A DNA stretch of 64,000 nucleotides, from NCBI RefSeq assembly GCF_029892565.1, contig NZ_JARXVH010000008.1, forward strand, positions 349,730 to 413,729, given 5' to 3'. This DNA comes from Streptomyces pseudovenezuelae. GTDB lineage: Bacteria; Actinomycetota; Actinomycetes; Streptomycetales; Streptomycetaceae. The notes below the pieces were generated by a model that was not told the origin of the DNA, made no database searches, and worked only from the letters and a program-made list of their open reading frames with translations. Position 1 is the first letter of the stretch; each line of letters opens with the position of its first letter. The translations under genes and the position numbers were made by a program. Shown in pieces: positions 44,650 through 53,850 of this stretch.

Positions 44650-45366
44650 ATGTCGGTACTGGTGATCACGGGAACGGGCACGGAGGTCGGCAAGACGGTC
44701 ACGACGGCCGCGGTCGCCGCCGCGGCGCTCGCCACCGGTCGCTCGGTGGCCGTGCTGAAGGCCGCGCAGACGGGGGTACGGCCGGACGAGCCCGGGGACG
44801 CGGCAGAAGTCGCGCGGCTCGCGGGCGCCGTGACAACGGCCGAACTCGCCCGCTATCCCGACCCGTTGGCACCGGCGACGGCCGCGCGGCGGGCCGGGCG
44901 GGCGCCGGTGCGTCCGGCGGAGGTCGCCGAGGCCGCCGCCAAGCTGGCCACCGAGCACGATCTGGTGCTGGTGGAGGGTGCGGGCGGGCTGCTCGTCCGG
45001 TTCGACGCGGAGGGCGGCACGCTGGCGGATGCGGCGGGGCTTCTCGGGGCGCCGGTTCTGGTCGTGGCGTCGGCGGGCCTGGGCACGCTGAACACGACGG
45101 AACTGACGGCCCGTGAACTCCGTTCCCGCGACCTTGAGTTGGCGGGCGTGGTGATCGGCAGCTGGCCGAACTCACCTGATCTGGCGTCGCGTTGCAACGT
45201 GGCCGACTTGGCGGAGGTCTCCGGCGCGCCGCTGCTGGGTGCCGTGCCCGCCGGGGTGGGTGCGTTGTCGCCGACCGACTTCCGTACTGCTGCGCCGACT
45301 TGGCTGGCGGCGCGGTTGTCGGGGACGTGGGATGCGGAGGCGTTCGGGGTGCGGGAGGCGCCTTAG
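44650..45366 (+). CDS. bioD: Dethiobiotin synthetase
   Basis: A 238-residue P-loop ligase closing the ureido ring of dethiobiotin with ATP and CO2. The N-terminal ITGTGTEVGKT is the P-loop, LKAAQTGV the substrate segment and VEGAGGLLV the second conserved loop. ATG 44650 is one base after the bioA stop. This completes bioF, bioB, bioA and bioD within 4.6 kb; genes for pimeloyl supply are not in the window. Confidence 0.95.
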   Translation: MSVLVITGTGTEVGKTVTTAAVAAAALATGRSVAVLKAAQTGVRPDEPGDAAEVARLAGAVTTAELARYPDPLAPATAARRAGRAPVRPAEVAEAAAKLATEHDLVLVEGAGGLLVRFDAEGGTLADAAGLLGAPVLVVASAGLGTLNTTELTARELRSRDLELAGVVIGSWPNSPDLASRCNVADLAEVSGAPLLGAVPAGVGALSPTDFRTAAPTWLAARLSGTWDAEAFGVREAP

Positions 45367-45429
45367 CGGTGCCTTGCAGTGCGCTTGCGGTGTCCTCGCA
45401 GCAGCGCCCGGAGAAGCCTCGCGACGGAC

Positions 45430-47931
45430 CTATCCAGTGCCCTGCACGCCACCACCCCCACCCAACAACCGAACCAGGTCGATCCGCGACCGAATCCCCA
45501 ACCGCGTGAAGACACCCCGCAGATGGTGGTCGATCGTGCGCGGGCTCAGGGCGAGGCAGGCAGCGATCTCGCGGTTGGTGGCGCCGTCGGCTGCCATGCG
45601 GGCGATCAGGAGTTGCTGGGCCGTGAGGCGAGTCGTGGGGTCGGCGGCGCCGCCGTGGGCGGGGGTCGCGGGGGCGCCGAGGGCGCGGAGTTCGGCGCGG
45701 GCCTGGGTCGCGCAGTGTGGGGCGCCGAAGGAGTCGAAGGCTTCCAGGGCGCTGTTCAGGCGGTCGCGGGCCTCGGTGCGGCGGCGCAGTCGGCGTAGCG
45801 CGCTGCCGAACAGCAGCTCTGTGCGGGCGCGTTCGAAGTCCCGGGTGCCGTGTGCGTGGAGGTCGAGGGCGGCACGGTAGTGCTCGACGGCCTCGGCGCC
45901 GGGGGCGAGCAGGGCGCGGCAACGGGCGCTCAGGGCAAGGTCGTCCGGACTGCGGACGGCGCTCGCCCACCGGTCGTAGTCGGCGTGGGCGGCCCGCGCC
46001 ACACGCGTGTCGCCGGTACGGGCGGCGGCCTCGACGTAGTGCGGGGTGGCGAGGTGCCGGATGGCGCGGTGCCCGTGCCCGGGGCCGAACCCGGCGAGCG
46101 CGCGCAACCGCGCCGCGGCGCCGGCGAAGCGGCCGGCCGCGAGATCGAGGTAGGCGAGCGCCCACTGGGCCAGCGCGGCGGGCAGACCGAGGCCGTGGGT
46201 GAGGGCGTACGAGCGTGCGGCGGCGGCCCGTTCGCGGCAGGTGTCCTCGTCGCCGGTGAGGGCCGCGAACATGGCGAGGGCGGCCTGCAGATGGCAGGCG
46301 CCGTTGTCCTGCCCGGTGGCGTGGGCCTGGCGCAGGGCGTCCAGGGCGGTGGCCGCGCCGGCGTGCGGACGTCCGGTCCAGAAGTCGGCGTAGGCGCGGA
46401 ACTCCAACGCCTGGGCGACGGTGGCGGTCGCACCCCGCGCCCGCGCCGAGGAGACGGCCCGTACGGTCGCCGTGGCGGCGAGGGTGTGGTCCCCGAGCAT
46501 CAGCGCGGCGATCCCGGCGTGGACCAGGAGCGTGGGGTCACCGCCCGGCCCGCGGTGCCCGGCCGCCGTCCGCAACAGCTCCCGCGCGTCCTCGTACCGC
46601 CCCTCCACGGCAGCCGCGAGACCGCCGAGTGCTCCGGGCGGCCCGACACCCAGCCGCCCGGCGACCTGGACGGCCTCCCGGCAGCGCCGCAGATCTCCGG
46701 TGTAGACGGCGGCCTCGGCGGCCCGGGCGAGGAGGTGTACGGCGGAGTCGGGGCGGTCGGGCATCTCGACTCCCCGATCAGCACCACCGGGTTGGCCCGG
46801 CAGCGGTGCGGCGATACGCCGACACGACGACACCCTGTCGGCCTGACCCGGTGCGGGGGCCTCCGGTCCCCTTTCGGCCGGACGAAGAACGGACGCCGTG
46901 GCGGAACCGCCGCCGAGCGAGGCCGACGGTCTCCCGCCGATGCCGCCCAGGCCGGAACCTGTCGCGGTGGTGACTCCTTCGGCCGACGCCGCCTCTCCCC
47001 CGCCGGCGCTGGCCGCTGAACCGTTCCCTCTGATGCGTCCCTCACCCCCACCGCCCCGTTGGACCGCGGCCGCGACCAGCGCGTCGAACGCCTCCGTCGC
47101 GTTCCCCGCGCGTAACGCGAACAGGCCAGCCAAGGCGTCGTCCTCCGCTGCCGTGGCCGCGAGACGGCGTGCCCGGTCGCCGTCGCCCGCGTGCCAGGCG
47201 TCCGTGGCGGCGCGGGCGAGGAGGCGGGCGGTCTCGGTCCGGTCGGGGCAGAGGGTGGCGGCGCGTTCCATCAGGGCGCGGGCCAGGGTCAGTTGGCCGG
47301 CGGTGCGGGCCTGGTCCGCGGCGGCGCGCAGTTCCGAGGTGAGCCGGCCGCTCGGGCCGAGGGCGCCCGCGCCGCGGTGCCAGGAGCGGCGGGGCGTCTC
47401 GCCGTCGGCGCGCAGGACGCGTGCCAACAGGCGGTGGACGTCGCGTCGGTCCGCCGGGGACCCGGTCTCGTACGCGGCGATCCTGGTCCAGGCGTCGCGG
47501 AAGACGACACCGCCCGCCCCGGCGTGCGCGATGCCCGCGGCCTCGGCCCATTCCAGGGGGCGGGTGTCCAGGCGGGCGGCGGCGGTCGCGCGGAGGAAGG
47601 CGTGGGTGGCCAGGGGGTACTGGTCGGCCGCGGCCAGCAGCAGGAGCAGGCGGGTGTCGTCCGGGAGGGCGCGGATCTCCGCGCGGTGGGCGTGCAGGAG
47701 GGCCGGGGCCAGCTCCGCGGGGTCCGTGGGGAGCGGGTCGTGGCCGGACGTCTGCCGCTCCGTCAGTCGCGGTACCGCCTCGGCGGCGGCGCGCGGATCG
47801 CCGTAGACGGCGTGCAGCATCCGTACCCGGACGCCTTCGGGGAGCATCGGAGCCAGTTGGCGCCACGCGTCCGTGGGGGGAGGCGGTGGCGAAGTGCGGT
47901 CGAGCGGCGGGGGGTTCACCGGATACACCAC
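45430..47931 (-). CDS. Large LuxR-family regulator lacking an ATPase domain
   Basis: An 833-residue protein. The C-terminus (about 760-825) is a LuxR helix-turn-helix (LTAQQLLIARMAADGATNRE, then SPRTIDHHLRGVFTRLGI). The rest is helical, TPR-like and alanine-rich, as in LAL/MalT-type regulators. However, the N-terminal Walker A P-loop expected for that family is absent, and the protein starts with a Pro-rich stretch. A low-complexity Gly/Ser/Pro region interrupts the middle (around residues 290-370). An in-frame TTA codon (47115-47113, codon 273) predicts bldA dependence. GTG 47931 is the start; there is no clear ribosome binding site, so it may be leaderless. Target genes are unknown; it converges on bioD and diverges from a lipase. 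Confidence 0.85.
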   Translation of the reverse strand: MVYPVNPPPLDRTSPPPPPTDAWRQLAPMLPEGVRVRMLHAVYGDPRAAAEAVPRLTERQTSGHDPLPTDPAELAPALLHAHRAEIRALPDDTRLLLLLAAADQYPLATHAFLRATAAARLDTRPLEWAEAAGIAHAGAGGVVFRDAWTRIAAYETGSPADRRDVHRLLARVLRADGETPRRSWHRGAGALGPSGRLTSELRAAADQARTAGQLTLARALMERAATLCPDRTETARLLARAATDAWHAGDGDRARRLAATAAEDDALAGLFALRAGNATEAFDALVAAAVQRGGGGEGRIRGNGSAASAGGGEAASAEGVTTATGSGLGGIGGRPSASLGGGSATASVLRPAERGPEAPAPGQADRVSSCRRIAAPLPGQPGGADRGVEMPDRPDSAVHLLARAAEAAVYTGDLRRCREAVQVAGRLGVGPPGALGGLAAAVEGRYEDARELLRTAAGHRGPGGDPTLLVHAGIAALMLGDHTLAATATVRAVSSARARGATATVAQALEFRAYADFWTGRPHAGAATALDALRQAHATGQDNGACHLQAALAMFAALTGDEDTCRERAAAARSYALTHGLGLPAALAQWALAYLDLAAGRFAGAAARLRALAGFGPGHGHRAIRHLATPHYVEAAARTGDTRVARAAHADYDRWASAVRSPDDLALSARCRALLAPGAEAVEHYRAALDLHAHGTRDFERARTELLFGSALRRLRRRTEARDRLNSALEAFDSFGAPHCATQARAELRALGAPATPAHGGAADPTTRLTAQQLLIARMAADGATNREIAACLALSPRTIDHHLRGVFTRLGIRSRIDLVRLLGGGGGVQGTG

Positions 47932-48047
47932 ACAACTGACGTTACTGGCGAGTTAATTGACCCGTAAAGACCGGCGATTTCACCGATGCGGCGCGCGTAG
48001 ACCCGCGCTGACACTCCTGACGATCCCCATCCGTTTCAGGAGGCCCC

Positions 48048-48734
48048 ATGCAGCGCCACAAGCGTCGTATCGCCACCGCCCTTTCGGGAGTTGTCGCCAC
48101 GCTCCTGCTGTCTCTCTCCCTGGCCGCCACACCCGCTCAGGCGGCCACCCACAACCCGGTCGTGTTCGTGCACGGTCTGAGCGGTTCGGCCAGCGGCTGG
48201 GACGACTGGGTCGCCGACTTCGAGGCCGACGGCTACTCCTCCTCCGAGCTGTTCGCGTGGTCGTACGACTGGGGACAGTCCAACGCCACCAGCGCGCAGC
48301 AGCTGGCCACCGAGATCAAGAGCGTGCTGGCGCGGACCGGTGCGTCCAAGGTGGACCTCGTCGCCCACTCGATGGGTGTGCTCAGCACCCGCTACTACCT
48401 CAAGAACCTGGGCGGGACGGCGTACGTGGACGACTTCGTCTCGGTCGCCGGTACGAACCACGGGACGTCCATCGCCTCGTTGTGCGCCTGGCTGTACACG
48501 TCCTGCAAGGAGATGCAGACCGGCAGCGCGTACGTGACCGCGCTGAACTCCGGAGACGAGACGCCGGGCAGTGTCTCGTACGCGAGCTACTGGTCCGACT
48601 GCGACTCCGCCGTCGTCCCGAACAGCTCGGCCCTGCTGAGCGGCGCGACCAACGTCGACGTCGGGTGCATCTCGCACACCGACACCAACAACGACCACGG
48701 CGTCTACACCCAGGTCCGGGACTTCATCGCCTGA
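48048..48734 (+). CDS. Secreted triacylglycerol lipase (alpha/beta hydrolase)
   Basis: A 228-residue secreted lipase of the small Bacillus LipA/Streptomyces class. The signal peptide (MQRHKRRIATALSGVVATLL region) ends near ATPAQAA. The oxyanion motif is VVFVHGLSGS, the nucleophile is in VAHSMGV and the histidine in the C-terminal NNDHGVY. Cysteines in SLCAWLYTSCKE and DCDSA can form disulfides outside the cell. ATG 48048 follows CAGGAGG. It may be controlled by the divergent LuxR protein, a positional inference. Confidence 0.92.
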   Translation: MQRHKRRIATALSGVVATLLLSLSLAATPAQAATHNPVVFVHGLSGSASGWDDWVADFEADGYSSSELFAWSYDWGQSNATSAQQLATEIKSVLARTGASKVDLVAHSMGVLSTRYYLKNLGGTAYVDDFVSVAGTNHGTSIASLCAWLYTSCKEMQTGSAYVTALNSGDETPGSVSYASYWSDCDSAVVPNSSALLSGATNVDVGCISHTDTNNDHGVYTQVRDFIA

Positions 48735-48804
48735 CCCGCCGAAAGGGTGCGCGGGGCTGTTCCGGGGGACAATCGCGGTAAGGCGTCCGGTGAGGGAGGT
48801 CCTC

Positions 48805-49536
48805 ATGCCGCAAGGGTCCACCGGTTCCGCGAAGGTCACGCGGGGCCCCGTGCACCATCCGCTGTTCGCCCGCTACTACGCCAAGGTCAGCGTCGGCGCC
48901 GAGACCCGGATGGGCATGGGCGGGATACGCGACCGGCTGCTCGCCGGACTGTCCGGCCGGGTCATCGAGATCGGCGCGGGCAACGGGCTCAACTTCGCGC
49001 ACTATCCGAGTACGGTCGCGGAGGTCGTCGCCCTCGAACCGGAGGCCCTGCTGCGGCAGTTGGCGGTCGAGGCCGCCCTGCGCGCGGAGGTGCCGGTCGA
49101 TGTCGTACCGGGCGCGGCGGAGGCGCTGCCGGTCAAGTCCGAGGCCTTCGACGCGGTGGTGCTGTGTCTGGTGCTGTGCAGCGTCCGGGATGTGCGGCGC
49201 GCCCTCGGCGAGGTGCGGCGGGTGCTGCGGCCGGGCGGTGTCGTGCGGTTCTTCGAGCACGGCAGGGGCGGCGGCCCCGCGATGACCGTCACCCAGCGCG
49301 CCCTGGACCGCACCCTGTGGCCACCCCTGAACGGCGGCTGCCATCTGGCCCGCGAGCCGATCGCCGCACTCCGGGACGCAGGCTTCGAACTCGGCCCCTA
49401 CCGGCGGCTGTTGATGCCGGAGAAGGGACCGCGCCTGCCCACCTCGTACTGCGTGCTGGGCACGGCCTGGCGATCACCGGAGGTCACGGAGCCGACCGGA
49501 TCGGCCGCACCCACAGGGCCCACCGCCGGCGAGTGA
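48805..49536 (+). CDS. Class I SAM-dependent methyltransferase
   Basis: A 243-residue methyltransferase. Motif I is VIEIGAGNGLNF (about residues 55-66), motif II is around VVALEPE and motif III near VLCLVLCSV with VLRPGGVVRFFEHG. It resembles the UbiE/Methyltransf_11 group found beside lipases and in lipid metabolism, but the substrate cannot be read. ATG 48805 with GGGAGG is chosen over an in-frame GTG at 48790. Confidence 0.88.
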   Translation: MPQGSTGSAKVTRGPVHHPLFARYYAKVSVGAETRMGMGGIRDRLLAGLSGRVIEIGAGNGLNFAHYPSTVAEVVALEPEALLRQLAVEAALRAEVPVDVVPGAAEALPVKSEAFDAVVLCLVLCSVRDVRRALGEVRRVLRPGGVVRFFEHGRGGGPAMTVTQRALDRTLWPPLNGGCHLAREPIAALRDAGFELGPYRRLLMPEKGPRLPTSYCVLGTAWRSPEVTEPTGSAAPTGPTAGE

Positions 49537-49911
49537 TCACAGCGTCCACTGACGCAGCTCCTCCGCGATCTCGTGCACCGTCGCCTCACCGTTCTTGACC
49601 AGCCGGGCCAGATCGCGGACCTGTTCGGGCGAGGTGGCGACCTTGAGGCCGCTGGCGACCAGGTAGGCGTATGCCACGGCGGAGGCGAAGAGGGCGTTGG
49701 AGCGCTCCAACGCAGGGACGTGGATGAGGAGTTGGAGCAGCGCGGCGGCACGCGCGGGCGGGGTGTCGTAGACGGGAACGTCGAAGATCTCGGCCTCGTG
49801 GCGTGCCACGGCGGCGACCAGGGCACCCCAGTCGGTGACCTGGGGGTCCCCCGGTGTCTTCTGTTCGGCGAGCATGAGGAGCCAGGCAAGATCGATTCTG
49901 AGACTGCTCAA
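49537..49911 (-). CDS. Fic/Doc-like toxin component
   Basis: A 124-residue protein resembling the small Doc-type toxins annotated in Streptomyces toxin-antitoxin pairs. The region ERSNALFASAVAYAYLVASG aligns with the Fic/Doc active-site helix, but the canonical HPFxxGNKR signature is degenerate, so catalysis may differ or be lost. It starts at TTG 49911, four bases after the antitoxin stop, as expected for a coupled pair. Doc toxins phosphorylate or AMPylate translation factors; activity here is untested. Confidence 0.7.
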   Translation of the reverse strand: MSSLRIDLAWLLMLAEQKTPGDPQVTDWGALVAAVARHEAEIFDVPVYDTPPARAAALLQLLIHVPALERSNALFASAVAYAYLVASGLKVATSPEQVRDLARLVKNGEATVHEIAEELRQWTL

Positions 49912-49915
49912 CGGC

Positions 49916-50155
49916 TCAGCGGCGACCTTCGCGCGGCGGTTCCTTCTCCGTGCCGAACTCCTCGGCGAAGACGGACTCGTACTGCTTCATGAAGTCGGCG
50001 GCGGCGTCCACGAAGGTGTGGCCGACCTCTCCGGTGTCCTGTCTGACCAGCTCTTCGATGTAGCGGTTGACGCTCATGCCGCGGGCCAGGGCGCGTTCAC
50101 GGGCGGCGCGGGCGGTGCCCTCGTCCACTCTCACGTTCAGCTGGGTCTTCGCCAT
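49916..50155 (-). CDS. Ribbon-helix-helix antitoxin
   Basis: A 79-residue protein with a short beta-strand (TQLNVRVDE) and two helices (TARAARERALARGMSVNRYI) forming the ribbon-helix-helix fold, then an acidic tail for toxin binding. It precedes the Doc-like gene. ATG 50155 is used; an in-frame ATG at 50161 is equally possible and neither has a clear ribosome binding site, so translation may be leaderless. Paired GCTAGC palindromes lie directly upstream. Confidence 0.8.
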   Translation of the reverse strand: MAKTQLNVRVDEGTARAARERALARGMSVNRYIEELVRQDTGEVGHTFVDAAADFMKQYESVFAEEFGTEKEPPREGRR

Positions 50156-50164
50156 ACCCATGAC

Positions 50165-50184
50165 GCTAGCGCCGAACAGCTAGC
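50165..50184. promoter_or_regulatory. Paired GCTAGC palindromes upstream of the toxin-antitoxin operon
   Basis: GCTAGC occurs at 50165-50170 and 50179-50184, spaced 14 bases apart start to start, close to the antitoxin start. Autorepression through such a site is usual for ribbon-helix-helix antitoxins. Confidence 0.55.
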
Positions 50185-50384
50185 ACCGGCAAGGGGTACG
50201 CCAGTACGAAATCCGGGACGAAAGGGTCCACCGTCGGGTGGAGCGTGCCCCTTACATCCGTATCAGGGACCCGACCTGCGGTGGAGACCGCCCGGGACTT
50301 CCGGGGGATTCCGCGTGTGCTCTGGATCACACTAGGCTCGGCGAGGACGAGCGAGTCGCGGTGCCCACGAGCGAGGAGACGGCT

Positions 50385-51218
50385 TTGTCCACACCTGCTG
50401 CGCAGTACGTCCCCGGCCATGCGTCGGCGGGCGGGATCGCGGCCCGCGCCCGCGGTCTGACCAAAGCGTACGGCTCGGGCGAGACGACGGTGCTCGCCCT
50501 CGACTCGGTGGACGTGGACATCGCGCGGGGCCGTTTCACCGCCGTCATGGGGCCCTCGGGCTCCGGGAAGTCCACGCTGATGCACTGTCTGGCGGGGCTC
50601 GACAACGTGTCGGCCGGTCAGGTGTGGCTCGGCGACACGGAGATCACGGGGCTGCGCGAGAAGGAGCTGACCCGGCTGCGGCGCGACCGGATCGGGTTCA
50701 TGTTCCAGTCGTTCAACCTGATCCCGACCCTCAACGCGCTTGAGAACATCACCCTGCCCATGGACATCGCGGGCAAGAAGCCCGACGAGAAGTGGCTGGA
50801 CCAGGTCATCGACACCCTGGGGCTGCGGGACCGGCTCAAGCACCGGCCCTCCCAGCTCTCCGGCGGCCAGCAGCAGCGCGTGGCCTGTGCGCGGGCACTG
50901 GCCTCCCGGCCCGAGCTGATCTTCGCCGACGAGCCGACCGGCAACCTCGACTCGCGCGCCGGTCTTGAGGTGCTCGGCTTCCTGCGCGAGGCCGTCGACC
51001 AGTTGGGGCAGACCGTCGTCATGGTCACCCACGACCCGGGCGCCGCCGCCCACTCCGACCTGGTGCTCTTCCTCGCGGACGGACGGATCGTGGACGAGAT
51101 GGAGCGGCCGACGGCGGAAGCGGTGCTGGAGCGCATGAAGCGCTTCGACTCCCTGCGCGGCCCGTCGGACGGGGACGGATCCGCCGCCTCCGCCGACGTG
51201 AACCTCGACAAGGACTGA
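50385..51218 (+). CDS. ABC transporter ATP-binding protein (MacB/LolD-like)
   Basis: A 277-residue ATPase: Walker A GPSGSGKST, Q-loop FMFQSFNLIPTL, signature LSGGQQQR, Walker B LIFADEPTG and the switch histidine in VMVTHDPG. These belong to the MacB/LolD family that powers FtsX-like permeases by mechanotransmission rather than classical import. TTG 50385 is preferred because GAGGAG lies just upstream; GTG 50361 is an in-frame alternative. The permease gene starts four bases after the stop. Confidence 0.93.
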   Translation: MSTPAAQYVPGHASAGGIAARARGLTKAYGSGETTVLALDSVDVDIARGRFTAVMGPSGSGKSTLMHCLAGLDNVSAGQVWLGDTEITGLREKELTRLRRDRIGFMFQSFNLIPTLNALENITLPMDIAGKKPDEKWLDQVIDTLGLRDRLKHRPSQLSGGQQQRVACARALASRPELIFADEPTGNLDSRAGLEVLGFLREAVDQLGQTVVMVTHDPGAAAHSDLVLFLADGRIVDEMERPTAEAVLERMKRFDSLRGPSDGDGSAASADVNLDKD

Positions 51219-51222
51219 ACCG

Positions 51223-53790
51223 GTGCTCAAGGCGACCCTCCGCAGCTTCCTCGCCCACAAGGGGCGGCTGCTGCTCTCCGCGCTGGCGATCGTCCTGTCC
51301 GTGGCGTTCGTCGCGGGCAGCCTGATCTTCTCGGACACGGTCACCCGCACCTTCGACCGGCTGTTCGCCTCCACCTCCGCCGATGTGACGGTGGAGGCCA
51401 AGGACGACCTCTCGTCGCAGGTGCCGACGGGGGCCGCGCAGACCGTGCCGGCCGCGCTCGTGGACCGGGTGGCGAAGGTGGCCGGTGTCGCGTCGGCGCA
51501 CGCGGACGTGGGCGTCGAGAACATCACGGTCGTCGACAGCAAGAACAAGTCGGTCGGCCCGACCACCGGCGCACCCACCATCGCCTCCGACTGGTTCCTC
51601 ACCGACCGCAGCCCCGTGAAGCTGACCTCGGGCCATGCCCCGCGGGGCGGCGGCGAGGCACTCCTGGACGCCGACACCGCCGACAAGAAGGACGTGAAGA
51701 TCGGCGACACCCTGACCGTGCTCGCCCAGCCGGGCACCTTCAAGGTCGAGATCGTCGGCATCGCCACCTTCACCACCACCAACCCGGGCGCGGCCCTGGT
51801 CTTCCTCGACCCGAAGACCGCGGCGAACCAGCTACTCGGCTCCGCGGACAAGGCCACCGGCATCTCGGCCAACGCGGCGAAGGGCGTCAGCGACACCGTG
51901 CTCAAGCAGCGGGTCGCCGCCGTGGTGGGCACCGGCAGCTACGAGGTCAGGACGGCCGACGAGCAGGCCAAGTCGGCCGCCGCGGACCTCGGCGGGTTCC
52001 TCGACGTCATCAAGTACGTGATGCTCGGCTTCGCCGGCATCGCCGTCCTGGTCGGCGTCTTCCTGATCGTCAACACCTTCTCCATGCTGATCGCCCAACG
52101 CACCCGCGAACTCGGCCTGTTGCGCGCCCTGGGCGCCGACCGCCGCCAGGTACGCCGGTCCGTGCTCACCGAGGCGATCCTGCTCGGCCTGGTCGGCTCG
52201 ACCCTGGGCCTGGCGGCCGGCATCGGGCTCGCGGCCGGACTGATCAAGCTCATGAGCGCGTTCGGCATGAACCTCAAGACCACCGAGATGGTGGTGGGTT
52301 GGGGTACACCCGTCGCGGCCTACGCCGTCGGCGTGGGCGTCACCTTCGTGGCGGCCTACCTCCCCGCGCGGCGCGCCGCCGGGGTCTCGCCGATGGCCGC
52401 GCTCGCGGACGCGGAGATCGCCGAGATCGGGCGTCCGCTGCGGACCCGGGCGATCGTCGGTTCCGTCCTGGGCGTGGCCGGCGCCGCCGCACTGGTCGGC
52501 TGCGCGACCGCCACGAAGACCGCCTCGTCGGCCTCCTTCCTGGGGCTGGGCGTCGTCCTGACACTGCTCGCGACCGTGGTCGCGGGCCCGCTCCTGGTGC
52601 GCCCGGTGATCCGGGTCCTCGGCGCGGCCTTCCCGGCGCTCTTCGGCTCGATCGGCCGGATGAGCCAGCGCAACGCCCTGCGCAATCCACGCCGTACCGG
52701 CGCCACCGCGGCCGCCCTGATGGTCGGCCTCGCCCTGGTCGGCGACATGTCCGTGGCGAGCGCCTCCATGTCGAAGTCCTTCGACGAGCAGATCGACAAG
52801 ACCCTGGGCGCCGACTTCGTGATCCAGAACGCCAACTTCGTGCCGTTCTCCAAAGAGGTCACCGACAAGGTGCGCGCCACCGAGGGCGTAGGGCTCGTCG
52901 TACGCCAGCGGTTCGCGCCGCTCGCGGTACGGCTGCCGGACGGCAAGCGGATCGAGACGACCGCCTCCGGCTACGACGACGGCGCGGACGAGGTCGCACA
53001 CGTGACGTACGCGCAGGGCGACACCCAGGCGGCGCTGGCGCCCGGCGCCATCGGCATGGACGTCGACTTCGCGAAGGACCACCAGGTCAGGCTGGGCGAC
53101 ACGATCCCGGTGGAGTTCCCGGCCGGTCAGAAGACGGAACTGAAGGTCACCGCCCTCACCGACCAGGCCTCCGCCGACGGCTTCGGCATGCAGGGCGGGC
53201 TGTTCTTCGGGATCGCGACCGTGGAGAAGTACGTCCCCGGCGGCCAGGACTCCTCGCTCTACGTCAACGCGGCCTCCGGCACCGCGCCCGACCAGCTGCG
53301 CAAGCGTCTGGACACGACGCTCGACCCGTATCCCCAGGTCCAGGTCCGCGACCTGGCCGACTACAAGAAGCTCGTGCACGACCAGATCGCGGTCCTGCTC
53401 TACCTCGTGTACGCGCTGCTCGGGCTCGCGATCGTCATCGCGGTGCTCGGCGTCGTCAACACCCTTGCCCTGTCGGTCGTGGAGCGCACCCGGGAGATCG
53501 GTCTGCTGCGGGCCATCGGCCTCGCCCGGCGCCAACTGCGCCGGATGATCCGGCTGGAGTCGGTGGTGATCGCGGTCTTCGGCGCGGTCCTGGGCCTCGC
53601 GCTGGGCCTGGTGTGGGGCGTCTGCACCCAGCAGGTACTGGCGCTGCAGGGCATGGACGCGCTGGCCGTCCCGTGGGCCACGATCGTCGAAGTGGTGGTC
53701 GGTTCGGCGGTGGTGGGCGTGGTCGCGGCACTGCTGCCCGCGCTGCGAGCGTCACGCATGAACGTACTGGCGGCGATCGCGCACGAATGA
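51223..53790 (+). CDS. FtsX/MacB-type ABC transporter permease
   Basis: An 855-residue permease of the duplicated type: an N-terminal helix, an extracytoplasmic domain (about 45-250), three helices, a linker with another helix pair, a second extracytoplasmic domain (about 520-700) and three terminal helices (LALSVVERTREIGLLRAIGL). Each half has the FtsX hallmark RTREIGLLRA-like segment. Such exporters move lipids, peptides or drugs, or act in stress sensing. GTG 51223 is four bases after the ATPase stop. No periplasmic adaptor gene is present, as usual in Gram-positives. Confidence 0.92.
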   Translation: MLKATLRSFLAHKGRLLLSALAIVLSVAFVAGSLIFSDTVTRTFDRLFASTSADVTVEAKDDLSSQVPTGAAQTVPAALVDRVAKVAGVASAHADVGVENITVVDSKNKSVGPTTGAPTIASDWFLTDRSPVKLTSGHAPRGGGEALLDADTADKKDVKIGDTLTVLAQPGTFKVEIVGIATFTTTNPGAALVFLDPKTAANQLLGSADKATGISANAAKGVSDTVLKQRVAAVVGTGSYEVRTADEQAKSAAADLGGFLDVIKYVMLGFAGIAVLVGVFLIVNTFSMLIAQRTRELGLLRALGADRRQVRRSVLTEAILLGLVGSTLGLAAGIGLAAGLIKLMSAFGMNLKTTEMVVGWGTPVAAYAVGVGVTFVAAYLPARRAAGVSPMAALADAEIAEIGRPLRTRAIVGSVLGVAGAAALVGCATATKTASSASFLGLGVVLTLLATVVAGPLLVRPVIRVLGAAFPALFGSIGRMSQRNALRNPRRTGATAAALMVGLALVGDMSVASASMSKSFDEQIDKTLGADFVIQNANFVPFSKEVTDKVRATEGVGLVVRQRFAPLAVRLPDGKRIETTASGYDDGADEVAHVTYAQGDTQAALAPGAIGMDVDFAKDHQVRLGDTIPVEFPAGQKTELKVTALTDQASADGFGMQGGLFFGIATVEKYVPGGQDSSLYVNAASGTAPDQLRKRLDTTLDPYPQVQVRDLADYKKLVHDQIAVLLYLVYALLGLAIVIAVLGVVNTLALSVVERTREIGLLRAIGLARRQLRRMIRLESVVIAVFGAVLGLALGLVWGVCTQQVLALQGMDALAVPWATIVEVVVGSAVVGVVAALLPALRASRMNVLAAIAHE

Positions 53791-53850
53791 CGGAACGGAA
53801 GTGATGGAATCGCGGCGGGTACTCAAGTCCCTTCTCGGTGAGGAGAGTTC

